Below, piece by piece: positions 21,750-32,808 of a stretch of 64,000 bases of DNA. Position 1 is the first letter of the stretch. Each line of letters starts with the position of its first letter. Source of the stretch: Diogma glabrata (Eukaryota; Arthropoda; Insecta; Diptera; Cylindrotomidae). The stretch is from assembly GCA_963693315.1 (NCBI GenBank), contig OY856186.1, positions 129,129,143 through 129,193,142 of the forward strand, in the 5' to 3' direction. The notes below the pieces were generated by a model that saw only the letters and a list, made by a program, of their open reading frames with translations, was not told where the DNA came from and ran no database searches. The translations under genes and the position numbers were made by a program.

Positions 21750-21865
21750 GAGGTAATTTACTTCTATACCTCAAATGAGCTTGAGTATAATCCAGGTTTA
21801 AAGAGATATACATGTGTTTCTATGAGACATATTGTAATTATACAACCCATTTTGTTAAAAATATG
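21750..21865 (+). repeat. LINE 3' tail, + strand, inverted to 21430-21620
   Basis: ATACATGTGTTTCTATGAGA and CAATTACAACCCATTTTGTT-like tail, the near reverse complement of 21440-21510. A further partial copy of its upstream part (GAGGTAATTTACTTCT, ATGAGCTTGAGTATAA) is at 22089-22130. Three nearby pieces suggest repeated insertion or local rearrangement. Confidence 0.65.
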
Positions 21866-23195
21866 TGTCTGATGGAGAGATCAACAATCAATGGAATGGG
21901 GCTATCACCTTCATTATCCTACCACTACTTAAGAATTCTACCTACCTAGTTCAACTAATAGTAAAAAAATCTCTGCATTTTAGCACGCTAATAAATTGAA
22001 CGCTTAGATCTTAAGTAAATGGTTCAAAAACAGAATCAAAGCAATGACCACATGAAAAAAGATGCAATACAATGCAACACAAAATATGTGAGGTAATTTA
22101 CTTCTTTATCTCAAATGAGCTTGAGTATAACGACTTAAATACTTTCAGGTGCCAAAGCCTTTAAAAAGATTTCTTCTTTTACACCTCCAAAGATTTGCTT
22201 GCTTGCTTTGATTTGCTTAAGAAGATAAATATAGAAGAACCATCTTCTATATTTATTTTGTTTTCGCTAAAAAGTTTGCGTAATTTATTTTTGAGGTTTG
22301 ACATTCTAAGCTAAGACTGACGGATCTATTTGGTTTTTGAGCATAAAAAATTCAAGTTGAAAGCTTGGATTTTAATATTGAATTCTATCAGCTGAGATAT
22401 AACATGTCTTTGCTTTATTTAAAAATAAACTAAACTAGTTTCTTGCTACAAAAAAATTTATTTCTGCCCAGAAAGAAAGTAAAGTGGTATATATTTTGGT
22501 ATTGGTTGTTGTACGTTGATGAGCACAAAGTTAGAGGCGATGGTTTGATCATCAATTCCGTCGCTTTTTAAGTCGGTGTTGAGGTAAGGGTAATGTTGAG
22601 GTTATTAGTAGAATGACCATATAGTTATTCTCTCCAGACATCTTCGAGTAAAAGAATTTCATAAGTATATCATAGTTGTTGTATTAACAATAGTCGCTAA
22701 GTCTCTTGTCTTACATGTGGCTGTTGTTGGTACATATATTGATTCCTGATTTTGTTATTATTTTAAATTTTGAAGAGTTTTATTGTTTAGTACCAGTAAT
22801 ACTGGTAGGGTAGATTTGTGGTGAATAACGTATTTTCCAATATAACAAATGACACCAACTTTTGTCCGTCATAATCAAAGTTTTATTATTTCATCTGGTT
22901 TTATAGATCATTAAAACAATGTTGTATAATTTTCTCATAACCATACTATGTTCTTGTTCGTTAGTGTTTTATTCCGAGCTTTTGGTTTTTGGTTGACTGA
23001 GCTCAGCAAAATGGCATCTAGGTCTTGATCCATTGCTTGTGTGAGATAGAATCTCAACAGTGAGAAAACTATCTAGCGATCTTTAAAATAGCTGCCATGA
23101 ATTCAAACGACTCCAATTAATAAAATTAAAAAAATTAGAAAATTGCTCCCAAAAATCCCCCAAAAAATTAAACTGCTATTTTTAATTCTTTCCAG
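21866..23195 (+). other. Probable intron or upstream region of the first MADF/BESS gene
   Basis: AT-rich, no gene or clear TE recognised apart from the partial LINE tail at 22089. It ends with a good splice acceptor, pyrimidine-rich TTTTTAATTCTTTCCAG, at 23179-23195. No MADF first exon was found upstream in this window. Confidence 0.5.
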
Positions 23196-23998
23196 CATCC
23201 AATTGCAAAGAAATATGGCGTAATCTACGTACAGTATATGCCCGTAACTGCAAAAAATATAGTGATCCTTCAATGGAACACTTATTTAAAAGATATTACT
23301 TAATAGATCAAATGGAATTTGTAAAGCCATTTATACGGACCAAAAGTTTTAGTGATACACCAACAAATTCCAAAAATGTCATTGAATCGCCGACATCAAA
23401 TTCACTAAATAATTCCAATGATCAAGAATATTTCAACTATGAAATGTTAGAAAATAATAAAAACCTTAAGTCAAAATTAGAAGCAAATTTAGTTTCAGCA
23501 AATGGTATCCATGAAGAATATGATGACGATGGTAGTGATGATGGAAGTTTAAGAGATTTTACTTCAATATCTAAACAAATAAAATTGGAGTATGTTGTAT
23601 CAGATGATGATGATGACCCTCAGAGGTTTATTCAAGATAGTACAAAAACCGGTTTGGATACAAATTTAATGGTTGAAAAAAATGCAAGAATAACAGGTGA
23701 AATTAAATGTTCTGATGTTGAACAGATAAATGAATTATATTGCTCAAATACTAACAACCAAACAAAGCAAAATACAAATACAGAACTAGTTAGCACAGTA
23801 AAAACAATTACGACCTGTAAATGTCAACATGAAAATAAAGGTCCTGTAGTTACAGATACCGCGAGGCAACAATTTCTTGGCAGTTTATTACCAGATATAG
23901 AAAAAATGAATGATTTACAAATGAGAAAGTTTAGAGTTGGTGTATCTGTTTTAATAGATGATATTTTTAGCAAAGACGAGAATTCTGAAAATAAATAG
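23196..23998 (+). CDS. MADF/BESS domain protein, terminal exon (gene A)
   Basis: Terminal coding exon after a TTTCCAG acceptor. Reading in phase 1 (two bases complete a codon) it begins with SNCKEIWRNLRTVYARNCKK, the second half of a MADF (SANT/Myb-like DNA-binding) domain, then YLIDQMEFVKPFI. An acidic, Asn/Ser-rich linker follows (EEYDDDGSDDGS, DDDDD-type runs). It ends in a BESS motif, QFLGSLLPDIEKMNDLQ, near the C-terminus; BESS mediates protein-protein contact. MADF-BESS proteins are nuclear transcription regulators. The first exon with the N-terminal MADF half is not seen and may be upstream. Its splice phase equals that of gene B at 38569, so they are probably tandem paralogues. The ATG at 23273 lies within the domain and is unlikely to be the start. 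Confidence 0.8.
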
Positions 23999-25499
23999 AA
24001 AACATCTTCAACTAAACTTTAAACGTATGATAACTATTTAAATAATTAACAATCTTTTTGCTTATTAGGATCATTTAATCAACCCTAAACAACCAAATAA
24101 CAATTATTATTTGTACAACAATGAAATTATATTAATGGTTTGCATTTGATTTTTACTTAATTTAATATATAAAATAAAATTGTTCTGAAAAATCCCCAAT
24201 ATATAAAATAGATATTTTTAATAATATATTTCCTTACTGCATATATTTGGACGCAGGTAAGCCCGGTTTATATTTGTTAAACTACTCCTTAATGTTGATT
24301 TAAACTTAGCTTTACTTAAAATACTATTTAATTTTGTTTTATAGTTTGTAAGAAACTTTTCTATGACGTTTGGTTTGACATGCATTTTAGGTTTTTAATC
24401 AATTTTAAAAATTAATCAATTATTTGACAGATAAAACTAATTTGAAGACACAAGTTTTAAGATTAAATAAATTCCATTATTCTATTATTAATCGAGCCAA
24501 CGTATTTAGCATGGAATCCTACCACTCAAAAGCCTTGAATCCGGCCCATTTGAGTTACAAGGCTAGGTCGCATTTTTTTAACAACTATGTTTAGTAGAAA
24601 TTTTTTGCCAGTGAACACAAAATTTGTTTGTTATGCGCATATTGTTTGCACATGCGCATGCACATGCGCATATTGTTTGCACATTCAGTGTCTCGATTAA
24701 AATATTAAAAAAACTATTGGGGTCCCATGGAAATGGACAAAAAAAACGCATAAAATTAATAAATTACTATTGAAATTCAACCAATTATAATAGAAAACCA
24801 AAAACTAGTAAAAATATTAATGATTTTGTACGCAATGTAACAAAATTTTGATAATTAAAAATAATTATAATAAAAATAACGACGCCTATGGAAACAAATA
24901 TCACAACAAACAAATGGTACGAACTAGCAGTAGAAATTTAACTAATATAATTGTTTTGAAAACAAATTTATCCCAAAATAAATAATACATCACTGTTTTG
25001 CTTGTTGTCTCATCTTTTATCTCTTGCTGCGTCCTATCTGTCAAAAATACACTGGCAAAAAAATTCTACATTAGCTAGAACGGAGACCACATGCTGAAAT
25101 TTAGCTTTAATGTCGCTTCCTGTATTTTATACATTTTTTATTATATAAAAATTAAATTTTTGTGGCAATTTTAACTAAATTTAAGTTTTTTCTAGTTTTT
25201 TAATAAACGTCAAAAATCCTTACTTTATCATTCTATAAGATAAAATGAAATGAGCTTTGACTAGAAGTTTACGTTCCCGATTATAAATGGTCTATTACAT
25301 TTTCAGACATTTCTACTTTAGGTTAAGTTAGTCAATATTAAGTTTAACGTCTTTCAATTGGACATAACTTGTCAACCCACACCCCTGTTTTCACGTTTTT
25401 TCGACTTCAAAATTTGTTTTGCCGATTTTGTTTTGTTGTTTTGATTTTTGAATTTTTTTGTAGGACCCAAAAAAAACGTCAACAGCTATATAAATAATG
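23999..25499. other. Intergenic region, no gene seen
   Basis: 3' flank of gene A then AT-rich DNA. A small direct repeat GCGCATATTGTTTGCACAT occurs at about 24635 and 24666, around a GCACATGCGCATGCACATGC run. Nothing else was supported. Confidence 0.5.
24173..24178 (+). promoter_or_regulatory. Candidate poly(A) signal of gene A
   Basis: AATAAA about 175 bp after the stop codon. Such hexamers are common by chance in AT-rich DNA. Confidence 0.4.
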
Positions 25500-25592
25500 T
25501 AAGCCGCGTTCGATTTGACGGAAGCAACTGAAACAACTGAAAAATTGTATGCAATTGTTGTTGTTTTTTCAGTTGTTTCAGTCAAATCGAAC
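25500..25592. repeat. Foldback MITE, family GTTCGATTTGAC, copy 1
   Basis: GTTCGATTTGAC(G/T)GAA...CAACTGAAACAACTGAAAAA pairs with TTTTTTCAGTTGTTTCAGTC and AAATCGAAC. A second copy in the opposite orientation lies at 30635-30730. The arms are ~38 bp with a short AT-rich loop. Confidence 0.8.
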
Positions 25593-26161
25593 CTATATTC
25601 TACTAGAAATCGTTTCTCGGAATTGAAGAATACTGTATATTTATGTTGTTTATATTGTGGTTTGCGAAAAATTATTTGCTGCAAATAAAAAATTTGAATG
25701 TCAATCAAAATGGAGTTTTTGGACCGAAAAAGGAGTTTGGGCTTCTCGCCGTAAAAAAAGCGTCAAAAAACTCCAATGTGAAGTCAAACGGCAACCCTGG
25801 AATTTTTATTTGTGAAATAACCTTGATATATGTACCATTAAAATTACAAATCAATTATACTATGTTAAAATCTCAAAATTTGAACTTTTGTAGGTTAACA
25901 CATTGCTTTTCACTATTTTTTATAAATTTTTACATTTATTTAATATTCTACAATAACTGTTGATCTCCTACTATGTAGGCTACTACCATACCAAATTATT
26001 CTACGCCAATGGAAAAACAAACAAAATGTACAAATGAAATAACCACATACATATTTTAAGAAATGAAACAAAAACAAATACATACATAAAAGAATTTGTT
26101 GTCAACTTTCATGAGTTTATTTTTACTTGTCATTTTAATATCATTGTGTAAAATAGGCAAA
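25593..26161. other. Upstream region of gene B, no feature resolved
   Basis: AT-rich. A 106-codon stretch at 25643-25963 has no recognisable domain. The promoter and 5' UTR of gene B should lie here, but I could not identify a TATA box or initiator reliably. Confidence 0.4.
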
Positions 26162-26309
26162 ATGTTACACGATAAAGAATTTAAAATTAGATTAATAAAA
26201 ACTATGCAAAAATATCCAATATTATACAATTTTAATTTAAATGAATATTATATTAAAGAGTTTACTGATGAAGCTTGGTCAAATCTTGCAAAACAAACTA
26301 ATTCTTCTG
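26162..26309 (+). CDS. MADF/BESS domain protein, first exon (gene B)
   Basis: ATG at 26162 starts MLHDKEFKIRLIKTMQKYP, then ILYNFNLNEY and EAWSNLAKQTNSS: the N-terminal half of a MADF domain (hydrophobic core I-L-P-I-L-Y, W in EAW). It is followed at 26310 by a strong donor GGTAAGT. The exon is 148 bp and ends in phase 1, which fits the acceptors at 23195 and 38568. Since 38569-39095 is downstream, the natural partner is that exon, 12.26 kb away. An in-frame upstream extension (from a TTG at 26096) would add a hydrophobic stretch but lacks an ATG except one at 26111, so I chose 26162, which starts just before the domain. Confidence 0.75.
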
Positions 26310-26844
26310 GTAAGTAAATTTAAGAGTATTTTGTGCTTAGTGGTACGTTTGTAGAAATTATACTAAAACGTGAATATATTGTACATATATTTCATAATCG
26401 TTGAATTACGTCTAAAAACTCGAACTAAAATTAAGGTATGTAGAATATTATAGGTATGTTCGTTTAATCAATGAATTACAACATGATGTTATAAAAGTTT
26501 ATTGGCGGTGGGTGGACAAATTTAAAATTTACAAAACAAAATCACTTCCCGCTAAAACAATAACTGATCTTGTTTTCGAACATTCTATTTTGATACAGAT
26601 TATAGATGCTGTGGTGGTATCATGAAAACCGATAACGATAAGTTTTTGAAAAAAAACATCCGGCTGCACTAAAATCTAGTATTTCAACCAAAACCCTCAA
26701 TATTCATAGCCTGCTTAATTGCGCCATATGCAAAAAGCAATGAACATTACCATACGCAAAAAATGGATTAGCGTTTTTGATTAAATTCTTTTTTGTATAA
26801 AGTTTTAAATTTCAAGATGGCGTTAAATATTTTTTGCATTTTTT

Positions 26845-27005
26845 TTTCAAAATGGCGCCACAAGTTTTCGATTTTTTCTGTTCCAAAAAAACAAGCAGGC
26901 TTACAATATTGAGAGTATTGATTTCAACCAAAGCCCCCGATATTGTAAGCCCGCTTGTTTTTTTAGAACAAAAAAAATCGTAAACTTATATCGCCATTTT
27001 GAAAT
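26845..27005. repeat. Foldback element in intron
   Basis: The left arm (AAAATGGCGCCACAAGTTTT, then AACAAGCAGGCTTACAATAT) pairs with the right arm (ATATTGTAAGCCCGCTTGTT, then ATATCGCCATTTTG). The arms are ~75 bp. A related half-arm (TCAATATTCATAGCCTGCTT) occurs at ~26697. Confidence 0.7.
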
Positions 27006-28525
27006 TAAAACTCTTTATAAAAAAATAAACATCCGGTAGGTAAATTGATCTAACGGTAGATGTTTAATATGTATTATTAAATGACATCATAAAATGTTGG
27101 TTTGTAATTATTCATAGTTTTATATTTAATAATCATTTATTATCGTTAACGATAACAATCCGACGGATATTGACGACCGGCATTCACGATACCACTAGTG
27201 ATAAATTTTTGATGCCGTTCATAAGATATTTTCATAGTCATAGCTGAATTATGACTTATTATTATAGCTTAAAATTAATATAATTATTATAGCTTAAAAT
27301 GCCCAAAACGATTAAAAACCTTACCCGAATATTTATTTTACTCTAGGTTTCCACCTTAGGAATTTACTAGTTAGTATAGCAAAAGTTTGATAGTACGTCT
27401 GATTTCTTACCGTGTATCCTATTAATGTCTGATAATGTTGCGGTGGCAAACCAATCTTAAGATGTACTAGAATAAAAGTGGCCGATCAAATTACAGCTTT
27501 GATCTTTTACCAATTATTAATATTACATACATAACTCATTTATAACAAGACAAAACAAGGCATCTTATTAATGATGACAAGATCAACACATCTGCGCAGA
27601 ATCAATCTACTTTATTTAATATCTGTTTAACAAAAAAAATATATCTGTTTCACATTGACAAAAAAAAATAATAAAAACAACAATTGATTAAACATCGAAA
27701 TATAAGATCCGTTAAATGTTTTAAAATAAAAAAAAATATGCATTACAGTGGAACGTCATAAATAGACAGATATTATTTATGAAAGGAGTCTGGTAGTACG
27801 AAATGAATGTGTGACTATGTGAGAACTGTCTGTTTTATATTTTAAAAGAAAATATCTAATGAATAGATTTTTTTGGACGTTACAGTATTCAAAAGTGAAC
27901 CATTGCATAACCTGATTAATCAAAAGTTATTATTTTAACCTTAAAAACTTAAAGAGAACAGAATTTGATAGAATTATACAACTTCATGAACATAAACTTA
28001 TTTATTAGGTTGCATTTGCTCCAACAAGCTTGGTTAGTTTCAACATGCTCTACGAAACATAAGGGAAGTCCAGAATGTTTCAGAAACATTTACGTTAGTT
28101 AAACCATTTGCTAAGAATCGTCTTCAATTTGTTCACCTTGAAACGGTACTATTAGTTGATCGAAAATAAAATTCACCTAAAACAGAAAAAAGCATACTTT
28201 AAACAATAAACATTAAAAAAAACTTTGCAACTATAAATGTGAGATTGTTAGTTCTCGTGATGTTCGATCTTGAATTAATTTAATGGGTTTAAGAAGAAAG
28301 AATTCTTAAAAGTTTAAGAAGAAAGATTGTTTACTCAAATTTTTATTAAAAATCAGCCATATTTTTGATAAACGATACAAATTTTATTTGACAGACCAAA
28401 TCGACCTTTAAAAAGGAAGTAAACTTGGCTTTTGAAACGTCAGCGATTTTAATTTTTTAAAAAACGAATGATAAAGCACCTTATTCTTGTTTACTGAGTT
28501 TTATTCTATTTTTATTTTGATCAGA
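27006..28525. other. Intronic DNA, no gene seen
   Basis: AT-rich. A short palindrome TTATCGTTAACGATAA lies near 27138. No coding sequence was recognised. Confidence 0.4.
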
Positions 28526-29610
28526 GTCTAAACTAATTAACGCTGGTGTACCCCAAGGCTCAGTATTGTCCCCAACCCTATTTTTGATTTATATCAACGA
28601 ATTGTTGAAAATCACCAGCAACCCAATAAATAGTTTTGCAGATGATAGTACTCTGCACAAGTCGTTCGAGCCCCTTCCTTCAAAAGGTAAAATGCACGAA
28701 CGAATTAATCCTGCCCGGAGAGACGCTGCCATAAACGTGAACAAAGACCTGAATAAAGTCGCCGACTGGGGTGACCAAAACCTTGTCAATTTCAACTCCA
28801 CCAAAACACAGCTGTTGATTGTTTCCAGATTAAAGACCGAGTTCCCCAAAGATATTTTATTTAGTATGTGTGATGAACCAATAGGTGAATGTAAAAACAT
28901 TCGTTTATTGGGTGTCACAGTTTCAAATGACCTACTCTGGAACGATCATGTAATGGCGATGGCAAAAAGCGCGTCTAAAAAACTCGGCCTCCTAAATAGA
29001 TGCAAAAAATTTTTCACTCCATACCAATTGCTCCATGTTTATAAGTCCTATATTCGTCCCTGTATGGAGTACTGCTGTCAAGTTTGGGGTGCTGCCTCTG
29101 TTTCCATCTTGGCCCTCTTGGACTCTGTTCAAAAGCGAGCTATACGAATTGTAGGTGATCGAACTTTGACATCACAACTTGATTCCCTACAACATCGTCG
29201 CACTGTTGCTGACCTCGTTGTTTTTTACAAATATCGTCATCAGCAGTGCTCAGATGAAATCAGCGGCATCATGCCACAAACTTATTCTTACCCCCGTTCC
29301 ACTCGGCAATCGGCTGCCGCAACCAGTGAAACGGTAAAGATCCCGCGCTGTCATACTGGCAGATCGCAGAGAGACTTCTTTGTCCGAACTGCGTACAAAT
29401 GGAATAGTTTGCCGGAACACTTAGTCTCAGGTGGCTTCAACCCACAGATGTTTAAAAAAAGCGTTAATCTACACCTCAGAACGCCAGTTGTTGTGGGACC
29501 CAGGTCTAGACCTAGGTCTTAAAAGGTATTTATGTGTTGTTGTGACACATATTCTAAACCCTATTACACAACACATTTTATTAAAAAAAAAAAAAAAAAA
29601 AAAAAAAATA
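28526..29610 (+). pseudogene. 5'-truncated LINE: RT C-terminal part and poly(A) tail
   Basis: Begins inside RT with INAGVPQGSVLSPTLFLIYI, followed by the catalytic box SFADDSTLH, then NLVNFNSTKTQLLIVS, LLGVTVSNDLLWNDHV, YKSYIRPCMEYCCQVWG and the post-RT region to the stop at 29520. The frame from 28566 is 318 aa without disruption, and the ADD box is intact. A 60-bp 3' UTR ends in ~27 A at 29582. The N-terminal endonuclease and early RT are absent, as expected from truncated reverse transcription. Clade is unsure (CR1/L2/Jockey-like). Shorter 3' ends of the family are at 20272, 21430 and 21750. Inserted sense to gene B. Confidence 0.85.
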
Positions 29611-30227
29611 TGTATTTTAAGATATGAAAAATTTAATAATAAAAAATTATAAACACCATTACGGAAAAAATTCCAAATTTAAACACAACTTAAAATCAAA
29701 ACATAATTTTATTTTTAAATAAAATTAAATGGTTTAACCCATCGTTAAATTATATACATATTTAAAACATTGGTGGTCAAGATAACTTCCAATCTCACAT
29801 CAGTTACATGGACAAAGATAAAGATACATCTACTTCTTAAAACTGATAATACCCACTAGCATTATGTAAGGGCTTAGGTTTAGATCGGATACGGCCTTCC
29901 CTACCACTGATAGAGATAGGGCGATAGCTATGTGTGAAATTTCGCAAGCTATGTATATCTAAAATGGATATAACTCTAGTGAATTTTGACCTAATTAAAT
30001 TTATTCGAACGAAATAGGGCTCAGTAGCTAGGTTTTGGTAGTATAGAATTATTTCGTGGAATGAGATGTCGTACTAAATGAGCTTTTTGCATTCCGGTTC
30101 AGTTGAATGAAAAAATAAATGCCGTGTTTGTGGAATGAACTGTCAAATTCTCCCGTCAACGAATTTAAATATGAAATTTGATTATTTGCTTTGAAATTTT
30201 CACAAGCACAAAAATGGAGAAAAAAAA

Positions 30228-30311
30228 ATGTCGAAAAAAATTACAATGAATCAAAAAGAAATGTTAGTTAGTTATTTAGAGAAGAATGTGGATTTAGCAT
30301 GCAAAGGTTAG
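30228..30311 (+). pseudogene. Short Myb/SANT-like N-terminal ORF, 27 aa
   Basis: MSKKITMNQKEMLVSYLEKN followed by VDLACKG and a stop. The pattern (Q..ML..YLE.N.DLA.G) resembles the first helix of Myb/SANT-like proteins encoded by PIF/Harbinger elements. A GT follows AAAG, so this could also be a first exon. Too short to be certain. Confidence 0.35.
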
Positions 30312-30441
30312 CAGCATCGATTGCTGCCTGTAATAATATTATTAATTAAAAAAATTCCAACTCAATCAATTTGAATTCAATAAATATTTTTACATAATAT
30401 GTAGTTTTATATCATTAATTTTTCTTTACATTACGTTTACA

Positions 30442-30561
30442 TTATAAGTATTCCTCTACCAATGGGAATCGCACTCTTCTACCTTCGTTTAAGTAAGATT
30501 GCTGAAATGTTTGTTCGGTATCATCAAGAACTTTATACTGTTCATCATCAATCAAAATTTC
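30442..30561 (-). pseudogene. Unassigned C-terminal coding piece, 39 codons
   Basis: On the - strand a TTTTTAG acceptor-like sequence precedes EILIDDEQYKVLDDTEQTFQ, then GRRVRFPLVEEYL and a TAA stop. The ending (G..VR..LVEEYL) is weakly like the C-terminus of Harbinger transposases. It may equally be the last exon of an unrecognised gene. Confidence 0.3.
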
Positions 30562-30634
30562 CTAAAAATATGGCTTCATTAAACACAGTTGTTGTGGGTA
30601 CCCACTATACCCTAAGATTAAATTAATTATTATA

Positions 30635-30730
30635 GGTGCGTTCGATTTGACTGAAACAACTGAAAAAACAACAACAATTGCATTTAATTCTTCAGTTGAT
30701 TCAGTTGTTTCAGTCAAATCGAACACGGCT
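30635..30730. repeat. Foldback MITE, family GTTCGATTTGAC, copy 2
   Basis: Inverted relative to the copy at 25500-25592. Arms GTTCGATTTGACTGAAACAA and its complement TTGTTTCAGTCAAATCGAAC, outer bases ACGGCTTA shared with copy 1 (TAAGCCGC). Confidence 0.8.
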
Positions 30731-31457
30731 TATGTCATTGTACAAGAGACTTATTTTATTTTACACACCTACCAAATAAAAATTTCTTTCGCCATTTTTA
30801 TATACATAATAAATTCAAGTCTTTGGAGCACAACAGAAAATACACAAAAAAACAAGTGAATAACTGACTAAATCCCATTTTCAAAAGTTTGTACTATTTA
30901 GAACTTATACTAAAAACAATATCTCGAAGAGAGAACGCAAATACAAATTAGTGGAATGGAGTTATTTAGTGAGAAATCAAAATTCGAGATAAATAATAAT
31001 TCCATTCCACTTCAATTTTTCTCACAGAACCAGAATTGAGGTACAGATTAGGACAAATAGGGCATAATTTTATTGGAAAATTATATATAATTTTTATTCG
31101 ACAGTGATCCAGCATTTACTACTAGGAATAAGATAGGTTTTCGCAGTCGGGGCTGGATCAGAGAAAATCGGCCTGGATCATAATAGGGAATGTCTGAACA
31201 AATTGCTAGTCGGAATGTTAATACTTTGTTGCAATTTTTGAATTGACTAAAATTTAAGTGATTAATATTTTGTAATAAATTAAACTAAATATTTTAAAGC
31301 AACTGATTGATCTCCGTCATTTTATTATGTGTTGTATTAATTCTTTTATTTTGTTTAAAAACTTTGAAGTTGTTATGAAAAAAAATTAATGTTACTTCGG
31401 TTTTTACAATTTAGATTTCATAGATTCAGTTTATAGTCCAAAAGCCAGCGAAAAAAA

Positions 31458-31590
31458 ATAAATGTTTGCAGAGTAAACAAATAACCGCCAGTTTATTTAT
31501 TAAACTTGAAAGTTTCTCCATAGGGTTACGTTTCAAAAATGTTGAAGTTTAATAAATAAAATGGCGGTTATTTATTTATTCTGCAAATAG
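31458..31590. repeat. Foldback element
   Basis: TTTGCAGAGTAAACAAATAA / TTATTTATTTATTCTGCAAA arms, with ACCGCCAGTTTATTTATTAA matched by TTAATAAATAAAATGGCGGT. The arms are ~45 bp. Confidence 0.75.
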
Positions 31591-31664
31591 TGTGACTATT
31601 GAGACTGACTAACCAGCTCTGTTCTAACACTTAACTGACTGACTGACTGTAAAACAATTTTCAG

Positions 31665-32055
31665 CCTTTATAAGCCGCTTTCCAATCGAGTGAATTGCTG
31701 AAGGAATTAATTGTAGCCAATCGGTCTATTATTCAGTAAATCATCAAAAATAGAGCCAAAACTGCAATTTTTTGGCATTTAAAAAATACATAACCAAAAT
31801 CGAAAATTTAGACACAACCAAATATGTACTTATTTAATTTTTTATTATTTTTAACGTTTGACCACAAACCGTAAATAAAAAAATATGACTATGTTGAACT
31901 GATGAACCTATTTTTTCCTTAACTTTATTCATTTCAATTCAGTTCTGTAGTAGCTCAGTTTACGTTCAAACTGAATATTACCATTGCCCATTCCGGAATA
32001 CAATTGAGTTTAAGTGAATCATTCAGTAATTCACTCGATTGGTAAGTGGCTATAA
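31665..32055. mobile_element. MITE with ~35-bp inverted ends
   Basis: Left end TATAAGCCGCTTTCCAATCG and right end CGATTGGTAAGTGGCTATAA are imperfect inverted repeats, extended inward by AGTGAATT / AATTCACT. About 390 bp, non-coding. Confidence 0.7.
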
Positions 32056-32118
32056 ATTCATTTTGTTACCAAAATTATGATAACAGGTTTGATAACATAT
32101 AGAAGACGCCTGTTCTAT

Positions 32119-32678
32119 TAGGGTTGCCACGTGTCCTACTTTCGGTAGTACAGTCCTCCTTTGGAGCAAGAATGTCCCCCGTCCTCCTTTACTATACAAA
32201 TGTCTTACTTTAAGCAAACTGTAATACATCTTACACAGAACAACATTTTTACAGAAAGCTATTTCGATTTTAAAGGAAAATGTAAATATATCAGTATTAT
32301 TTATGAGTAACTGGCTTACAACTTTAACTTATTGGTTTTTATGATAGTTCTAATGAATCACCAGATGATATGTTTAGCTGTATTTCTGATTTCTTAAAAA
32401 CTTTAAATTTAAGTTTTTCGAGTGTAACTGCATTGGAGGCCGATAACATCAATGCGAATTTGTATTCCATTATTCATTATAAATAAGTAAATTAGTGTTA
32501 CAGAGAAAAACGCATATACATTCATACTTACACCAAATAGAAACCCAACTGTTTAAAAAAAAAGTTTAAAACTTTTTTAACTGAAAAATGAAGTGGCACA
32601 AATCCAATGAGTTTTTTAGTTTTGATACCCTAGGGGTAGTATGTCCTACTTTAAAACTTTTAAAACGTGGCAACCCTG
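32119..32678. mobile_element. hAT-type MITE, GGGTTGCCACG ends
   Basis: Ends TAGGGTTGCCACG and CGTGGCAACCCTG. Flanking GTTCTAT occurs on both sides (32112-32118 and 32679-32685), consistent with an 8-bp duplication with one change. Non-coding interior rich in GTCCTACTTT. A related GTCCTCCTTT fragment is at 57650-57715. Confidence 0.75.
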
Positions 32679-32808
32679 GTTCTATAATTCGCTTGACTGA
32701 CGGAAGTATGTGTGTGTATACAGCTACTATACCACCTGACAGAATATCAGCTATTATAAACTCAGTGGTGGTATGATTGAATGAAAGTTCTCGGAAATAT
32801 TATAACTG

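Larger units (their letters stand above)
30025..31043. mobile_element. Candidate PIF/Harbinger-like deletion derivative
   Basis: Inserted into repeat family X with CAG on both sides (30022-30024 and 31044-31046), a 3-bp duplication. Weak terminal similarity: TAGCTAGGTTTTGGT versus TACCTCAATTCTGGT (reverse-complemented right end). Inside are a short Myb/SANT-like start (30228-30311, +) and an opposed C-terminal coding piece (30442-30561, -). That would fit a two-ORF PIF element with its middle deleted. It also holds the foldback at 30635-30730. Confidence 0.4.
29848..31200. mobile_element. Non-autonomous repeat family X, interrupted copy
   Basis: The left part (29848-30024) and right part (31044-31200) together match 60914-61440: TTATGTAAGGGCT, GAAATTTCGCAAGCTATGTA, AATAGGGCTCAG, GGACAAATAGGGCATA and TTACTACTAGG are shared. 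The interval 30025-31043 is a later insertion. Neither copy is coding. Confidence 0.65.

Noticed and set aside
25391..25963. Two opposing frames of 105-106 codons
   Set aside because: Contain foldback repeat sequence and low-complexity residues; no domain.
26096..26161. Hydrophobic extension (signal-peptide-like) before the MADF exon
   Set aside because: Begins at TTG rather than ATG, or at an ATG at 26111; MADF proteins are nuclear and the ATG at 26162 fits the domain start.
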